Source of the DNA: Lysobacter sp. ISL-50
Lineage (GTDB): Bacteria > Pseudomonadota > Gammaproteobacteria > Xanthomonadales > Xanthomonadaceae
Direction: 5' to 3'
DNA: 64,000 nucleotides
Assembly: GCF_018612875.1 (NCBI RefSeq)
Contig: NZ_JAGGRI010000011.1
Coordinates: 1-64,000, forward strand
Both the position numbers and the translations under genes were made by a program. The notes under the pieces are model-generated. The model was not told where the DNA came from and searched no databases. It saw nothing but the letters and a program-made list of their open reading frames with translations. How positions within the stretch are numbered: the stretch's first letter is position 1; each line of letters begins with the position of its first letter. Shown one piece after another: positions 1 through 8,362 of this stretch.

Positions 1-170
1 GCGGAGCGGCCGCTGTCGGCGCGGGCCGGCGCGGGGCGCGCATCGCCGGCGCGTTCGCCTTCCTGCGCGAGCGCGGGCGCGGCCGTCGTCTCGGTGCCTG
101 CCAGGGCCAGCACCGTGTGTCCCATCGCCTGCAGCCACTCGCGCTGTTGCGCGCTCCACAGTTCGCTCAT
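1..170 (-). CDS. N-terminal part of a hypothetical protein cut by the window edge
   Basis: An open frame begins with ATG at 170 and runs leftward off the window with no stop in 56 codons. It starts four bases after the pssA stop, so it is probably co-transcribed with pssA. The N-terminus (MSELWSAQQREWLQAMG) followed by an Ala/Pro-rich stretch loosely resembles the start of HolD-type proteins (DNA polymerase III psi), which sit beside rimI in other gammaproteobacteria. That link is weak and the function should be treated as unknown. Confidence 0.5.
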   Translation of the reverse strand, partial: MSELWSAQQREWLQAMGHTVLALAGTETTAAPALAQEGERAGDARPAPARADSGRS

Positions 171-174
171 GCGC

Positions 175-972
175 TCAGCTCTCGTTCTTGGGCGGCGGCG
201 CGGCCGCGGCGTCCGGCGCCGGCGTGCGCCGCATCCGCCGCCAGATGGCCTGGACCGGGCCGGACAGCGCGTACGGGGCGAAGATCGCCAGCAGCACCCG
301 CGGCGGGTCGATCGCGATCGCCACCAGCACCGCCACCACCACCAGGATCGCCAGGAACGGCACCCGGTCGTTGCGCGGGCCGCTGCCCTTGAAGCTGACG
401 TAGCGCAGCCGGCTGACCATCAGCAGGCCGGCGAGGGTGGTCACCGCCAGCGCGCCGTAGCGCAGTTGCTCGCCGTCCAGGTCGAAGCTGTGGCAGGTCC
501 ATACGAAGCTGGCCACCAGTCCGGCCGCGGCCGGGCTGGCCAGGCCGATGAACCAGCGCTTGTCCACCTGGCCGACCTGGGAATTGAAGCGCGCCAGCCG
601 CAAGGCCGCGCAGGCGGCGTACAGAAAGGCGCCGACCCAGCCGATCTTGCCCGGGATCACCCCGTCGAGCTTGGTCGATTCCAGGGCCCAGTGGTACATG
701 ACCAGGGCCGGGGCCAGGCCGAAGCTGATCAGATCGGCCAGGGAGTCGTACTGGACCCCGAATTCGCTCTGGGTATTGGTCAGCCGGGCGACCCGGCCGT
801 CCACGCCGTCGAGGATGGCGGCGATGAAAATCGCCATGCAGGCTTCGTCGAAACGCCCCTGCGTGGCGGCGATAATCGCGTAGAAGCCGGCGAACATGCC
901 GCCGGTGGTGAACAAATTAGGCAGCAAATAGATGCCGCGGCCGCGCGGGCGGGGCGAGGGTTGAGGTTCCAT
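175..972 (-). CDS. pssA: CDP-diacylglycerol-serine O-phosphatidyltransferase
   Basis: A 265-residue polytopic inner-membrane enzyme that makes phosphatidylserine from CDP-diacylglycerol and L-serine, the step before phosphatidylethanolamine. The CDP-alcohol phosphotransferase signature D-G-x2-A-R-x8-G-x3-D-x3-D is intact (DGRVAR, then G, D and D at the expected spacing). Several hydrophobic segments follow. The ATG at 972 is chosen because the residues after it (MEPQPSPRPRGRGIYLLPN) lead directly into the first membrane segment; a frame open to 1080 adds 36 low-complexity residues that overlap the divergent gene's leader. It is divergent from the DUF4124 gene at 1083. Confidence 0.93.
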   Translation of the reverse strand: MEPQPSPRPRGRGIYLLPNLFTTGGMFAGFYAIIAATQGRFDEACMAIFIAAILDGVDGRVARLTNTQSEFGVQYDSLADLISFGLAPALVMYHWALESTKLDGVIPGKIGWVGAFLYAACAALRLARFNSQVGQVDKRWFIGLASPAAAGLVASFVWTCHSFDLDGEQLRYGALAVTTLAGLLMVSRLRYVSFKGSGPRNDRVPFLAILVVVAVLVAIAIDPPRVLLAIFAPYALSGPVQAIWRRMRRTPAPDAAAAPPPKNES

Positions 973-1082
973 AACTGGGAAGTGTAGCGCTTGCCTGCGC
1001 CCCGGCAGGATGCTGCAATTCGCGTTCCCCCGCCGTACCTTAGTCCCGGCTGTTCCGCCCTGCCCCGCTTCCGGAGCCACTC

Positions 1083-1586
1083 ATGTCCCGCATGTCCCGT
1101 CTTTCCGCCCGTCGCGCCCTTTCGGCGCTGGGCCTGAGCGCCGCCCTGGCCGTCGTGCTGGCCGCGCCGGCCGCCGCCACCGAGCTGTATCAGTGGAAGG
1201 ACGCCCAGGGCGTCACCCACTATTCCGACTCGCCGCCGCCCAGCCAATCCGGTCAGGTCAAGAACCGGGTGATCAAGAACAAGACCGGTACGCCGACCCA
1301 GTCCGCCACCGTCACCGCCTCCAGCGAGAGCAGCCAGTGCATCACCGCGCGGGCCAACCTCAAGCAGTTGCAGAGCTCGGCCCAGGTCGGCGTGGACAGC
1401 AACGGCGACGGCAAGCCCGACAACGTGCTCGACGCCAAGCAGCGCCAGGCCCAGGTCGATCTGGCCCAGACCTCGATCCGCGCCTACTGCACCGCGCCGG
1501 CCACGCCCGGCGCTCCGGCCGCGGCGACCTCCACGCCGAGCACCGCGCCCAATCCGCCGGGCGGGCCCAGGAAGGCCGACAGCTGA
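1083..1586 (+). CDS. DUF4124 domain-containing periplasmic protein
   Basis: A 167-residue exported protein of unknown function. Residues 1-34 form a signal peptide: Arg-rich n-region, Leu/Ala core and an APAAAT cleavage region. The motif ELYQWKDAQGVTHYSDSPPP directly after it is the hallmark of DUF4124. The C-terminal third is Ala/Pro/Thr-rich and probably disordered. The ATG at 1083 is preceded by GGAG in a suitable position; an ATG three codons later is also possible. It stands alone between pssA (divergent) and proS. Confidence 0.8.
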   Translation: MSRMSRLSARRALSALGLSAALAVVLAAPAAATELYQWKDAQGVTHYSDSPPPSQSGQVKNRVIKNKTGTPTQSATVTASSESSQCITARANLKQLQSSAQVGVDSNGDGKPDNVLDAKQRQAQVDLAQTSIRAYCTAPATPGAPAAATSTPSTAPNPPGGPRKADS

Positions 1587-1802
1587 CAGGTTCGGCAGCG
1601 GGGATTCGGGATTCGTCCCGGGTCTTCGCCATCGTAACGACGACGCCGGACGCCGCACTGCGGCGGCCGGCGTTTTGTTTTGCGCGGCCGCCGTCGAAGC
1701 GCGAGGAGTCCGCCGTTCCCCGCTTCGGCCAATCCCCGATCCCAGTCCCGAATCCCGGCTCATGGCAAACTGTTCGCTTTCCCAGCCCGCGAATTCCCCA
1801 CG

Positions 1803-3524
1803 ATGCGCCTGTCGCAGTTCCACCTCCACACCAGCAAGGAAACGCCCGCCGAAGCCGAAATCGTCAGCCACAAGCTGATGCTCAAGGCCGGCATGATCCG
1901 CAAGCTCGCCGCCGGCCTGTACACCTGGTCGCCGCTGGGCCTGCGCGTATTGCGCAAGGTCGAGCGCGCGGTGCGCGAGGAAATGAACGCCGCGGGCGCG
2001 ATCGAAGTGCTGATGCCGGCGGTGCAGCCCAAGGAGCTGTGGGAGGAAACCGGGCGCTGGGAGAAATTCGGCGGCCAGTTGCTGAAGATCAAGGACCGCA
2101 AGGAAGCGTGGTATTGCTTCGGCCCCACGCATGAGGAAGTCATCACCGACTTCGCCCGCAACGAGCTGTCCAGCTACAAGCAGCTGCCGGTCAATTTCTA
2201 TCAGATCCAGACCAAGTTCCGCGACGAAATCCGCCCGCGTTTCGGCGTGATGCGCGCGCGCGAGTTCCTGATGAAGGACGCCTATTCCTTCCATGTCACC
2301 GACGAGGACCTGGGCCGCGAATACCGCAACATGTACGACACCTACGGCCGCATCTTCACCCGCTTGGGGCTGAAGTTCCGCGCCGTGTTCGCCGACACCG
2401 GTGCGATCGGCGGCAGCGCCTCGCACGAGTTCCACGTGCTGGCCGATTCGGGCGAGGACGCGATCGCTTTCTCCGACGGCTCGGACTACGCGGCCAACGT
2501 CGAACTGGCCGAAGCGCTGGCGCCGGGCGCGCGCGCCGCGGCCGGCGAAGACCTGCGCAAGGTCGATACCCCGACGCAGAAAACCTGCGAGGACGTCGCC
2601 GCCCTGCTCGGCATCGGCCTGGCGCGCACGGTCAAGTCGGTGGCGATCATCGGCAGCGACGGCGAAGGCAAGCCGCAGTTCGCCCTGGCGCTGGTGCGCG
2701 GCGATCACCTGGTCAACGAGATCAAGTTGTCCAAGCTCGCCGGCCTGGCCGAGTACCGCCTGGCCACCGAAGCGGAAATCCTCGAACACCTCGGCGCGCA
2801 GCCGGGCTTCCTGGGGCCGGTCAAGCCGCTCAAGCCCGTGCGCGTGATCGCCGACCGCAGCGTCGCGGCCATGGCCGACTTCGTGGTCGGCGCGAACGAA
2901 AACGGCTACCACCTCGCCGGCGTCAACTGGGGCCGCGATCTGGCCGAGGCCGATGAAGTCGCCGACATCCGCAACGCCGTCGCCGGCGATCCCTCGCCCG
3001 ACGGCAAGGGCACCCTGGGCATCGCCCGCGGCATCGAGGTCGGCCATGTGTTCCAGCTCGGCCGCAAGTACGCCGAAGCGATGAAGCTCAGCGTGCTCGA
3101 CGACAGCGGCAAGGCCGCGACTCCGGCGATGGGCTGCTACGGCATCGGCGTATCGCGCATCGTCGCCGCGGCGATCGAGCAGAACTTCGACGACGCCGGC
3201 ATCGCCTGGCCCGAGGCGATGGCGCCGTGGCAGGCGGTGGTGTGCGTGATCAATCCGAAGAACGACGCCGCCGTGGCCGAAGCCGCGCAGGCGCTGTACC
3301 AGGACCTGCTCAAGGCCGGCGTGGACGCCGCCCTCGACGACCGCGGCCTGCGTCCGGGCGCGATGTTCGCCGACATGGAACTGATCGGCGTGCCGCACCG
3401 GGTGGTGGTGTCCGAACGCGGCTTGGCCGCGGGCAGTTTCGAATACCGCCACCGCCGCGCCAGCGAGGCGGAGAATCTCGACCGCGCCGCGGTGCTGGCT
3501 CGGATCGGCGGCGCGACTCGGTAA
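1803..3524 (+). CDS. proS: Prolyl-tRNA synthetase (bacterial type with editing domain)
   Basis: A 573-residue class II aminoacyl-tRNA synthetase that charges tRNA-Pro. The start [13 protein letters not shown] matches the usual ProS N-terminus, so ATG 1803 is preferred over a frame open from 1680. Visible landmarks are the class II motif 2 region ([21 protein letters not shown]), the inserted editing (INS) domain in the middle (roughly residues 225-385), and the motif 3 region [11 protein letters not shown], followed by the anticodon-binding domain. Length fits the long bacterial form (about 565-575 residues). Confidence 0.96.
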   Translation: MRLSQFHLHTSKETPAEAEIVSHKLMLKAGMIRKLAAGLYTWSPLGLRVLRKVERAVREEMNAAGAIEVLMPAVQPKELWEETGRWEKFGGQLLKIKDRKEAWYCFGPTHEEVITDFARNELSSYKQLPVNFYQIQTKFRDEIRPRFGVMRAREFLMKDAYSFHVTDEDLGREYRNMYDTYGRIFTRLGLKFRAVFADTGAIGGSASHEFHVLADSGEDAIAFSDGSDYAANVELAEALAPGARAAAGEDLRKVDTPTQKTCEDVAALLGIGLARTVKSVAIIGSDGEGKPQFALALVRGDHLVNEIKLSKLAGLAEYRLATEAEILEHLGAQPGFLGPVKPLKPVRVIADRSVAAMADFVVGANENGYHLAGVNWGRDLAEADEVADIRNAVAGDPSPDGKGTLGIARGIEVGHVFQLGRKYAEAMKLSVLDDSGKAATPAMGCYGIGVSRIVAAAIEQNFDDAGIAWPEAMAPWQAVVCVINPKNDAAVAEAAQALYQDLLKAGVDAALDDRGLRPGAMFADMELIGVPHRVVVSERGLAAGSFEYRHRRASEAENLDRAAVLARIGGATR

Positions 3525-3592
3525 GCCGGGGCCGCGCTCGCGGCTGGGCGATTAAGAATCACTAAAACCGTCTTGCCCGCGGGCAACCAGAG

Positions 3593-3701
3593 CCCCTCTC
3601 CCGCTGCGGGAGAGGGGTTGGGGTGAGGGCCGAGCAGTCGCGGAACTCCACGCGAGAGCATTCGCGCCTTCGGCGCTCCCCCTCACCCCAGCCCTCTACC
3701 C
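3593..3701. repeat. Mosaic intergenic repeat (CTCTCCCGC / GGGTGAGGG type)
   Basis: A palindromic core (CCCCTCTCCCGC TGCGGGAGAGGGG) is followed by GGGGTGAGGG, then CATTCGCGCCTTCGGCGC, then CCCTCACCCCAGCCCTCT. Its modules recur at 44552-44610, where the GCGCCGAAGGCGCGAATG block is in inverted order, and in reduced form at 62221-62250. This is a multi-copy non-coding element, probably folding as a hairpin. Confidence 0.7.
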
Positions 3702-3882
3702 GAAAGAAGTCACCTTGGGTGGCAAGCGGGAGACGGAGAATGGCGAGAGAGAGGGAGAAGATGCGGTTACGGTTTGCTAGCCGCTCTAAACCCGCCGCCC
3801 TCCATCGCGGCAACAGCGACGATTATTTTCGCCGCCCCAAGGGTAATCCCGGCAAGAGTTTGGGGTCGGCCCTGAGCCGTCC

Positions 3883-3996
3883 TTCACACCATCGCCTAAT
3901 CGGCTTTTATAAGCAGGTTTCGTGCCTGCTTTCCAAACCGCCGCCGCGCGGCACGAAACCGGTGGCGCCGGGTTTGGATAAATCCGTCTAAAACCC
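3883..3996 (+). other. Possible small structured RNA or leader with alternative hairpins
   Basis: TTCACA (3883-3888) and TATAAG (3908-3913) resemble sigma-70 boxes, though the 19-base spacing is long. Just downstream, AAGCAGG...CCTGCTT (3911-3930) can pair locally, while GGTTTCGTGCC (3916-3926) is a perfect complement of GGCACGAAACC (3950-3960); the two pairings exclude each other. A further stem, GGGTTT...AAACCC (3970-3996), follows. No open frame of interest overlaps and there is no clear U-tract. This is a candidate only. Confidence 0.25.
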
Positions 3997-4206
3997 TTCG
4001 ACGTAATCCCCGCCGGTCATGCCGCGCAAGCCCGATTCGCCCGCTTTCGCCGGCAAAACGGCCGAATAGCGCTGGATAAACGACAAGCGTGTGGCCCGCC
4101 CCGACGCCACGCGAGGGTATCGCGGTTAACCGCGGCGCCGACGCCGCGATTCCGCCGCCGCGCGCGACCGGCGCCCCCAATATCGGGGTATATATCTTTG
4201 CGTACG

Positions 4207-4235
4207 TTTACGGCAGACTGCGCTGCCATTAGTAT
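4207..4235 (+). promoter_or_regulatory. Sigma-70-like promoter of the H-NS-family gene
   Basis: TTTACG (4207-4212) and TAGTAT (4230-4235) are separated by exactly 17 bases and lie 54 bases upstream of the ATG. The gene has a strong ribosome-binding site (GGAGG just before the ATG at 4290). Confidence 0.5.
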
Positions 4236-4289
4236 GCTGCCGCGCGCCAGGGACTGGCCGTTTTCCGACCATTACTCCCCGGAGGCTCC

Positions 4290-4685
4290 ATGTCGATCGA
4301 TCTGTCCTCGTTGTCCGCGAAAGAACTCGAATCCCTGATCAGCCTGGCCAAGAAGCGCAAGACCACGTTGAACAAGCGCAAGCCGATCGCGGCGGTGCGC
4401 AAAAGAATCAGCCAAGTGCTCAAAACCGAGGGTTACACCCTGGAAGAACTGTTCGGTGGCGCCGCTCCGGCCGCTGCCCGCAGCGCCGGCAAGGCCAGCA
4501 AGGCCGCCAAGCCGGCCACCGCAGCCGCCACCCGCAAGGCGCGCAAGCCGTTGGGCAAGGTCGCCCCGAAGTACCGCAACCCGGCCAATACCGGCGAAAC
4601 CTGGACCGGCCGCGGCAAGCAGCCGCGCTGGCTCGCCGCTTATACGGCGCAGGGCAAGAAGCTGGAAGATTTCCTGATCAAGTAA
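4290..4685 (+). CDS. H-NS family nucleoid-associated DNA-binding protein
   Basis: A 131-residue basic protein of the H-NS histone family, expected to bind and silence AT-rich DNA. An N-terminal helical oligomerisation region (about residues 1-60, MSIDLSSLSAKELESLISLA) is followed by an Ala/Lys-rich linker. The C-terminal DNA-binding segment contains KYRNPANTGETWTGRGKQPRW, the conserved H-NS family core. A factor-independent terminator follows. It could be the XrvA-type regulator known in Xanthomonas, but the sequence alone does not decide this. Confidence 0.88.
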   Translation: MSIDLSSLSAKELESLISLAKKRKTTLNKRKPIAAVRKRISQVLKTEGYTLEELFGGAAPAAARSAGKASKAAKPATAAATRKARKPLGKVAPKYRNPANTGETWTGRGKQPRWLAAYTAQGKKLEDFLIK

Positions 4686-4711
4686 TCTGGACGAAAAACC
4701 AAAATCAAACG

Positions 4712-4738
4712 AAAACGCCGGCCTTAAGCCGGCGTTTT
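4712..4738 (+). terminator. Rho-independent terminator after the H-NS gene
   Basis: AAAACGCCGGC pairs perfectly with GCCGGCGTTTT around a five-base loop, 27 bases after the H-NS stop. The A- and T-runs flank the stem, so it may also work for the converging ThrE-type gene. Confidence 0.85.
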
Positions 4739-4845
4739 CATTGGAGCCGTGATTAGGGATTGGAGATTAGGGATTAGCAAGAGCAACGGCAACAACAACA
4801 CCCCGCCGCCCCAATCCCGAATCCCCCGCCCCCAATCCCAGCCCC

Positions 4846-6096
4846 TCAAAGATTCCGCCGAGAAGGCAACAGCAAGTTCCCGAATATCAACCCCGCGATC
4901 AGCGCCAGCAGGATATTGATCACCGCCAGGATCGCGTCCTGGCCGACGTTCACGTCCTGCTGCTGGATCATCGTCAGCAGCCCGCGCAGGCTCACGCTGC
5001 CGGGCACCAGCAGGATGATCCCGGGCACCCGGATGATCGCCCCGGGCCGATTGCCCCAGCGCGCGTAGGCGTTGCCGATCGCGGTCATGATCAGGGCGGC
5101 GAGGAATATCCCGGCCGGGCTGCCCCAGGCCAAACCCACGAACCGCGAAATCAGATAACCGGCCGCCGCCGAGGCCATGACTTTCAGGTAATCGTTGCGA
5201 TGAGCCCGGAACAGCACCGCGAAGGCGTACGAGGCCACCGCCAGTCCGGCCCATTCGACCCAGGATTCCTGCGGCCGCGACGCCCGCACCACCGGTTCCA
5301 GGCCGACCAGATCGGCCAGGTACAGGCCGATGACCGTGCCCACCGCGAGTTTCACCACCGTGGTCACCGCGCCGGCGAATCGCGCCGTGCCCGACACCAG
5401 ATGCTGGCTGGTCAATTCGTTGACCGCGTTGGTCAGCGCCATGCCGGGCAGCAGCACGATCAGCGAGGCGATGATCACCGTGTTCTGATTCAACGGCGCG
5501 ATGAAATTCGCCACCAGCAGCACCGAGGCCGCCGCGAACATGCCGGCGATCGCCTCCAGCGCTTCGCGCAGGCGCGGGCGCTGGCCGGAAATATCCACCA
5601 GCAGGCCGATCATCAATCCGTTCAACGCCGCCACGCCGATGTCCAGCCACGGCAGCCGCAGCAGACTGGCGACCGCGCCGGCGGCCAGGCCGTAGCCGAA
5701 CACCTGCATCGCGCGCCAGCGTTTGCTGCGCGGCCGGTCCAGCGCCTCCAGCGCGGCGTGGCCGGCGGCCAGGTCCAGATTGCCGGCCATCACCTCTTCG
5801 GCGATGCGGTCGGTTTCGCTGAGCCGGTAGAGGTCGTTTTCGCCCGGCGGCAGGCGGATGACGCGGGTGGTGTCGCTGTCGCCCAGGGGCCGGTTGGGAT
5901 CGCTGAAGGTCAGGATCAACCCGGTCGGGTTCGACCACGGCTCGCATTCCAAACGCAGTTTCTGCGCCACCGCCGTCACCGCGCCTTCCAGGCGCTGCGC
6001 GGTCGTGCCGTAACTGTGCAGACGCTCGGCCAGCTCGACCACGAAGGCGATGCGGGCGGCGTAACTGGTCGCGCTGAGCGGATGCGGGGTGGACAT
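4846..6096 (-). CDS. ThrE-type threonine/serine exporter family membrane protein
   Basis: A 416-residue integral membrane protein with the two-part ThrE architecture: a DUF1212-type N-terminal half (SYAARIAFVVELAERLHSYG followed by hydrophobic helices) and a DUF3815-like C-terminal half (MASAAAGYLISRFV, IRVPGIILLVPGSVSLRGL). Family members export threonine and serine by proton antiport. The ATG at 6096 (MSTPHPLSA) is preferred; the frame is open to 6342, but those 82 extra codons consist largely of a GATTCCC repeat array. Its specific substrate is not determined. Confidence 0.85.
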   Translation of the reverse strand: MSTPHPLSATSYAARIAFVVELAERLHSYGTTAQRLEGAVTAVAQKLRLECEPWSNPTGLILTFSDPNRPLGDSDTTRVIRLPPGENDLYRLSETDRIAEEVMAGNLDLAAGHAALEALDRPRSKRWRAMQVFGYGLAAGAVASLLRLPWLDIGVAALNGLMIGLLVDISGQRPRLREALEAIAGMFAAASVLLVANFIAPLNQNTVIIASLIVLLPGMALTNAVNELTSQHLVSGTARFAGAVTTVVKLAVGTVIGLYLADLVGLEPVVRASRPQESWVEWAGLAVASYAFAVLFRAHRNDYLKVMASAAAGYLISRFVGLAWGSPAGIFLAALIMTAIGNAYARWGNRPGAIIRVPGIILLVPGSVSLRGLLTMIQQQDVNVGQDAILAVINILLALIAGLIFGNLLLPSRRNL

Positions 6097-6115
6097 GTCC
6101 GCGCAAGGATCGCAT

Positions 6116-6234
6116 GGGGGGACGGGAATCGGGAATCGGGAATAGGGAATCGGATAAAGCAAACGCGGTCGGCGGTTGATCGCATCCTTCGAGGTTTCGA
6201 TTCCCGATTCCCCATTCCCGATTCCCGTCCCCCC
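6116..6234. repeat. GATTCCC heptad array with inverted arms
   Basis: The left arm carries tandem GGGAATC units (6116-6153) and the right arm tandem GATTCCC units (6194-6234). The arms are inverted copies around a core of about 40 bases, so the whole element could fold into a long hairpin. It lies in the divergent gap between the ThrE-type gene and the Mla-type operon. Related arrays occur at 7424-7537, 4744-4845, 52828-52920 and 62345-62385. Confidence 0.75.
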
Positions 6235-6294
6235 AAAACTGCACGCAACACTCACCATGCCGTCCCTAGCCTGTATCCTCCCGCTCGAGGCCCT

Positions 6295-7416
6295 ATGACC
6301 GTATCGACCACGCAAGCGCCGGAAATCGCCGCCGATGGCCAAGCGCCCTCGCGGCTACGCCTTTCCGGCTGTTGGACGCTGGAACATGCGGTGACCATCG
6401 GCAGCGTGCTCAAGCACGTGCCCGAGGGCGTCAGCGAAATCGACGCGACCGGAGTCGAGCGCCTGGACTCGGTCGGCGTGCTGCAGCTGATGCGCTACGC
6501 GCGCCGCCACCAGATGGATTTCGACGCCACCTTCAGCTTCCACGACAGTCATCGCGCGCTGGTCAGCGCGATCGAGGACGTCGCCGACGAGCGCCCGAAG
6601 AAGAAACGCGAATACGGCTTCCAGGCCGCGCTCGCGCGCCTGGGCTTCGCGGTCACCGACAACTGGAAGGAAGTGCTGGCGCTGGTCGCCTTCTTCGGCG
6701 AAACCCTGGTCAAGATGCTGCGCTTGTTCAAGAACCCGGGCCGCTTCCGCCCGACCGCGACCGTGCATCACATGGAGCAGGTCGGCCTGGACGCGGTGCC
6801 GCTGATCGCGCTGCTGTGCTACCTGGTCGGCGCGGTGGTGGCGTTCCTGGGCTCGACCATCCTCAAGGATTTCGGCGCGACCATCTTCGTGGTCGAGCTG
6901 GTCAGCATCGCCTTCCTGCGCGAGTTCGGCGTGCTGCTGACCGCGATCGTGCTCGCCGGCCGCACCGCCAGCGCCTTCACCGCGCAGATCGGCGCGATGG
7001 TCAGCCGCGAGGAAGTCGATGCGATCCGCACCCTGGGCATGGACCCGATCGACCTGCTGGTGATCCCGCGCGTGCTGGCGCTGCTGGTGATGCTGCCGCT
7101 GCTGACCTTCATCGCGATGGTCGCCGGCCTGCTCGGCGGCCTCACCGTCGGCGCCTACGGCCTGGACATTCCACCGCAGCAATACCTGGCGCGCATGCAC
7201 GACACCATGCAGCTGCGCCACTTCCTGGTCGGCATGTCCAAGGCGCCGATCTTCGCCCTGCTGATCAGCCTGATCGGCTGCCTGGAAGGCCTGCAGGTGC
7301 AAGGCACGGCGCAATCGGTCGGCGAACGCACGACCTCCAGCGTGGTCCAGTCGATTTCGCTGGTGATCGTTCTCGACGCGTTCTTCGCGATCTGGTTCAT
7401 GGAGATGGGCTGGTGA
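6295..7416 (+). CDS. MlaE/YrbE-type ABC permease with fused N-terminal STAS domain
   Basis: A 373-residue inner-membrane permease of the MCE lipid-transport type. Residues about 1-100 form a STAS domain (DATGVERLDSVGVLQLMRYA), a job done in E. coli by separate MlaB. The remainder is a MlaE/YrbE permease with five to six membrane segments and the family stretches FLREFGVLLTAIVLAGRTAS and TLGMDPIDLLVIPRVLA. ATG 6295 follows the heptad repeat. It is first in a five-gene rightward operon with the ATPase, CPBP protein, MCE protein and lipoprotein. No mlaC-like gene is present. Confidence 0.9.
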   Translation: MTVSTTQAPEIAADGQAPSRLRLSGCWTLEHAVTIGSVLKHVPEGVSEIDATGVERLDSVGVLQLMRYARRHQMDFDATFSFHDSHRALVSAIEDVADERPKKKREYGFQAALARLGFAVTDNWKEVLALVAFFGETLVKMLRLFKNPGRFRPTATVHHMEQVGLDAVPLIALLCYLVGAVVAFLGSTILKDFGATIFVVELVSIAFLREFGVLLTAIVLAGRTASAFTAQIGAMVSREEVDAIRTLGMDPIDLLVIPRVLALLVMLPLLTFIAMVAGLLGGLTVGAYGLDIPPQQYLARMHDTMQLRHFLVGMSKAPIFALLISLIGCLEGLQVQGTAQSVGERTTSSVVQSISLVIVLDAFFAIWFMEMGW

Positions 7417-7423
7417 TTCGGGC

Positions 7424-7537
7424 GGGAATCGGGAGTCGGGAATCGGGAGTCGTTGAAAAGCGTGCTGCGCTCGCGGCTGCCAAATTCGCGGAGAAGCCGC
7501 TTTGACGATTCCCGATTCCCGATTCCCGATTCCCGAC
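7424..7537. repeat. GATTCCC heptad array running into a coding start
   Basis: The left arm (GGGAATCGGGAGTC units, 7424-7452) and right arm (four GATTCCC-type units, 7506-7537) are inverted relative to each other. The right arm lies inside the 5' end of the ATPase gene, where it encodes the IPDSRFPIPD residues. The element fills almost the whole gap between permease and ATPase genes. Confidence 0.75.
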
Positions 7538-8362
7538 GCCGTCGAAGACGACGTCATCATCCGCATCCGCGGCCTGGTCAATCGCTTCGGCGACCAGGTC
7601 GTGCACGACGGGCTGGACCTGGACGTCAGGCGCGGCGAGATCATCGGCGTGGTCGGCGGCTCGGGCACCGGCAAGTCGGTGATGATGCGATCCATCCTCG
7701 GCCTGCGCCGGCCCAATGCCGGCGAGATCGAAGTGCTCGGCATCGACGCGCGCAATCCCGATCCGCGCCTGCGCCGCGAGATCGAACGCAACACCGGCGT
7801 GCTGTTCCAGGACGGCGCGCTGTTCTCGTCGCTGACCGTCGGCGAGAACGTGCAGGTGCCGCTGAAGGAGTACCACGGCGACCTGCCCGATTCGCTGCGC
7901 TACGAACTGGCGCTGCTGAAGGTCAAGCTGTCGGGCCTGCCGGCCGATGCGATCGACAAGCTGCCCTCGCAGTTGTCCGGCGGCATGCGCAAGCGCGCCG
8001 GCCTGGCGCGCGCGCTGGCGCTGGACCCGCCGCTGCTGTTCCTCGACGAACCCACCGCCGGCCTGGACCCGATCGGCGCGGCCGCGTTCGACCGCCTGAT
8101 CCGCACGCTGCAACAGGCGCTGGGCCTGACCGTGTTCCTGATCACCCACGACCTGGACACGCTGTACGCGATCTGCGACCGCATCGCCGTGCTGGCGGAC
8201 AAGAAGGTCATCGCCTGCGCGCCGATCGAGGAGGTGGAAAAGCTCGATCATCCGTGGGTGCAGGAATATTTCCACGGCCCGCGCGCGCGCGCCGCCCAGG
8301 TCGCGCGCGACAAGAACGTGGCTGGCACGGCGCACAAGCCGTCGGATGCGCAGGCAGGATGA
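7502..8362 (+). CDS. MlaF-type ABC transporter ATP-binding protein
   Basis: A 286-residue cytoplasmic ATPase that would drive the STAS-permease. Walker A (GGSGTGKS), the ABC signature (LSGGMRKRAGLARA) and Walker B (LLFLDEPTAGLDP) are all intact. The only usable start is TTG at 7502, with GGAGAAG five bases upstream. The first dozen residues (IPDSRFPIPD) are encoded by a GATTCCC repeat arm, so this N-terminus is not part of the ancestral fold. Its stop overlaps the next start as ATGA (8359-8362), suggesting translational coupling. Confidence 0.9.
   Translation: MTIPDSRFPIPDAVEDDVIIRIRGLVNRFGDQVVHDGLDLDVRRGEIIGVVGGSGTGKSVMMRSILGLRRPNAGEIEVLGIDARNPDPRLRREIERNTGVLFQDGALFSSLTVGENVQVPLKEYHGDLPDSLRYELALLKVKLSGLPADAIDKLPSQLSGGMRKRAGLARALALDPPLLFLDEPTAGLDPIGAAAFDRLIRTLQQALGLTVFLITHDLDTLYAICDRIAVLADKKVIACAPIEEVEKLDHPWVQEYFHGPRARAAQVARDKNVAGTAHKPSDAQAG

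Larger units (their letters stand above)
3525..4206. other. Gene-free stretch between proS and the H-NS gene
   Basis: No convincing coding sequence is visible; the open frames here are low-complexity and have no ribosome-binding site. The stretch holds a short palindrome (CTTGCCCGCGGGCAA, 3572-3586), a mosaic repeat (3593-3701) and, further right, promoter-like boxes followed by overlapping inverted repeats (3883-3996), described separately. Confidence 0.6.

Noticed and set aside
973-1080. N-terminal extension of pssA
   Set aside because: The extra 36 codons are low-complexity and overlap the divergent gene's leader; the ATG at 972 leads straight into the conserved start.
780-3452. 890-codon open frame on the strand opposite proS
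   Set aside because: It is antisense to a clear prolyl-tRNA synthetase, and its composition (His/Ala/Arg/Gly-rich) is that of a GC-rich shadow frame.
3623-4180. Short open frames on both strands before the H-NS gene
   Set aside because: They translate repeat sequence or Arg-rich low-complexity DNA and lack start signals.
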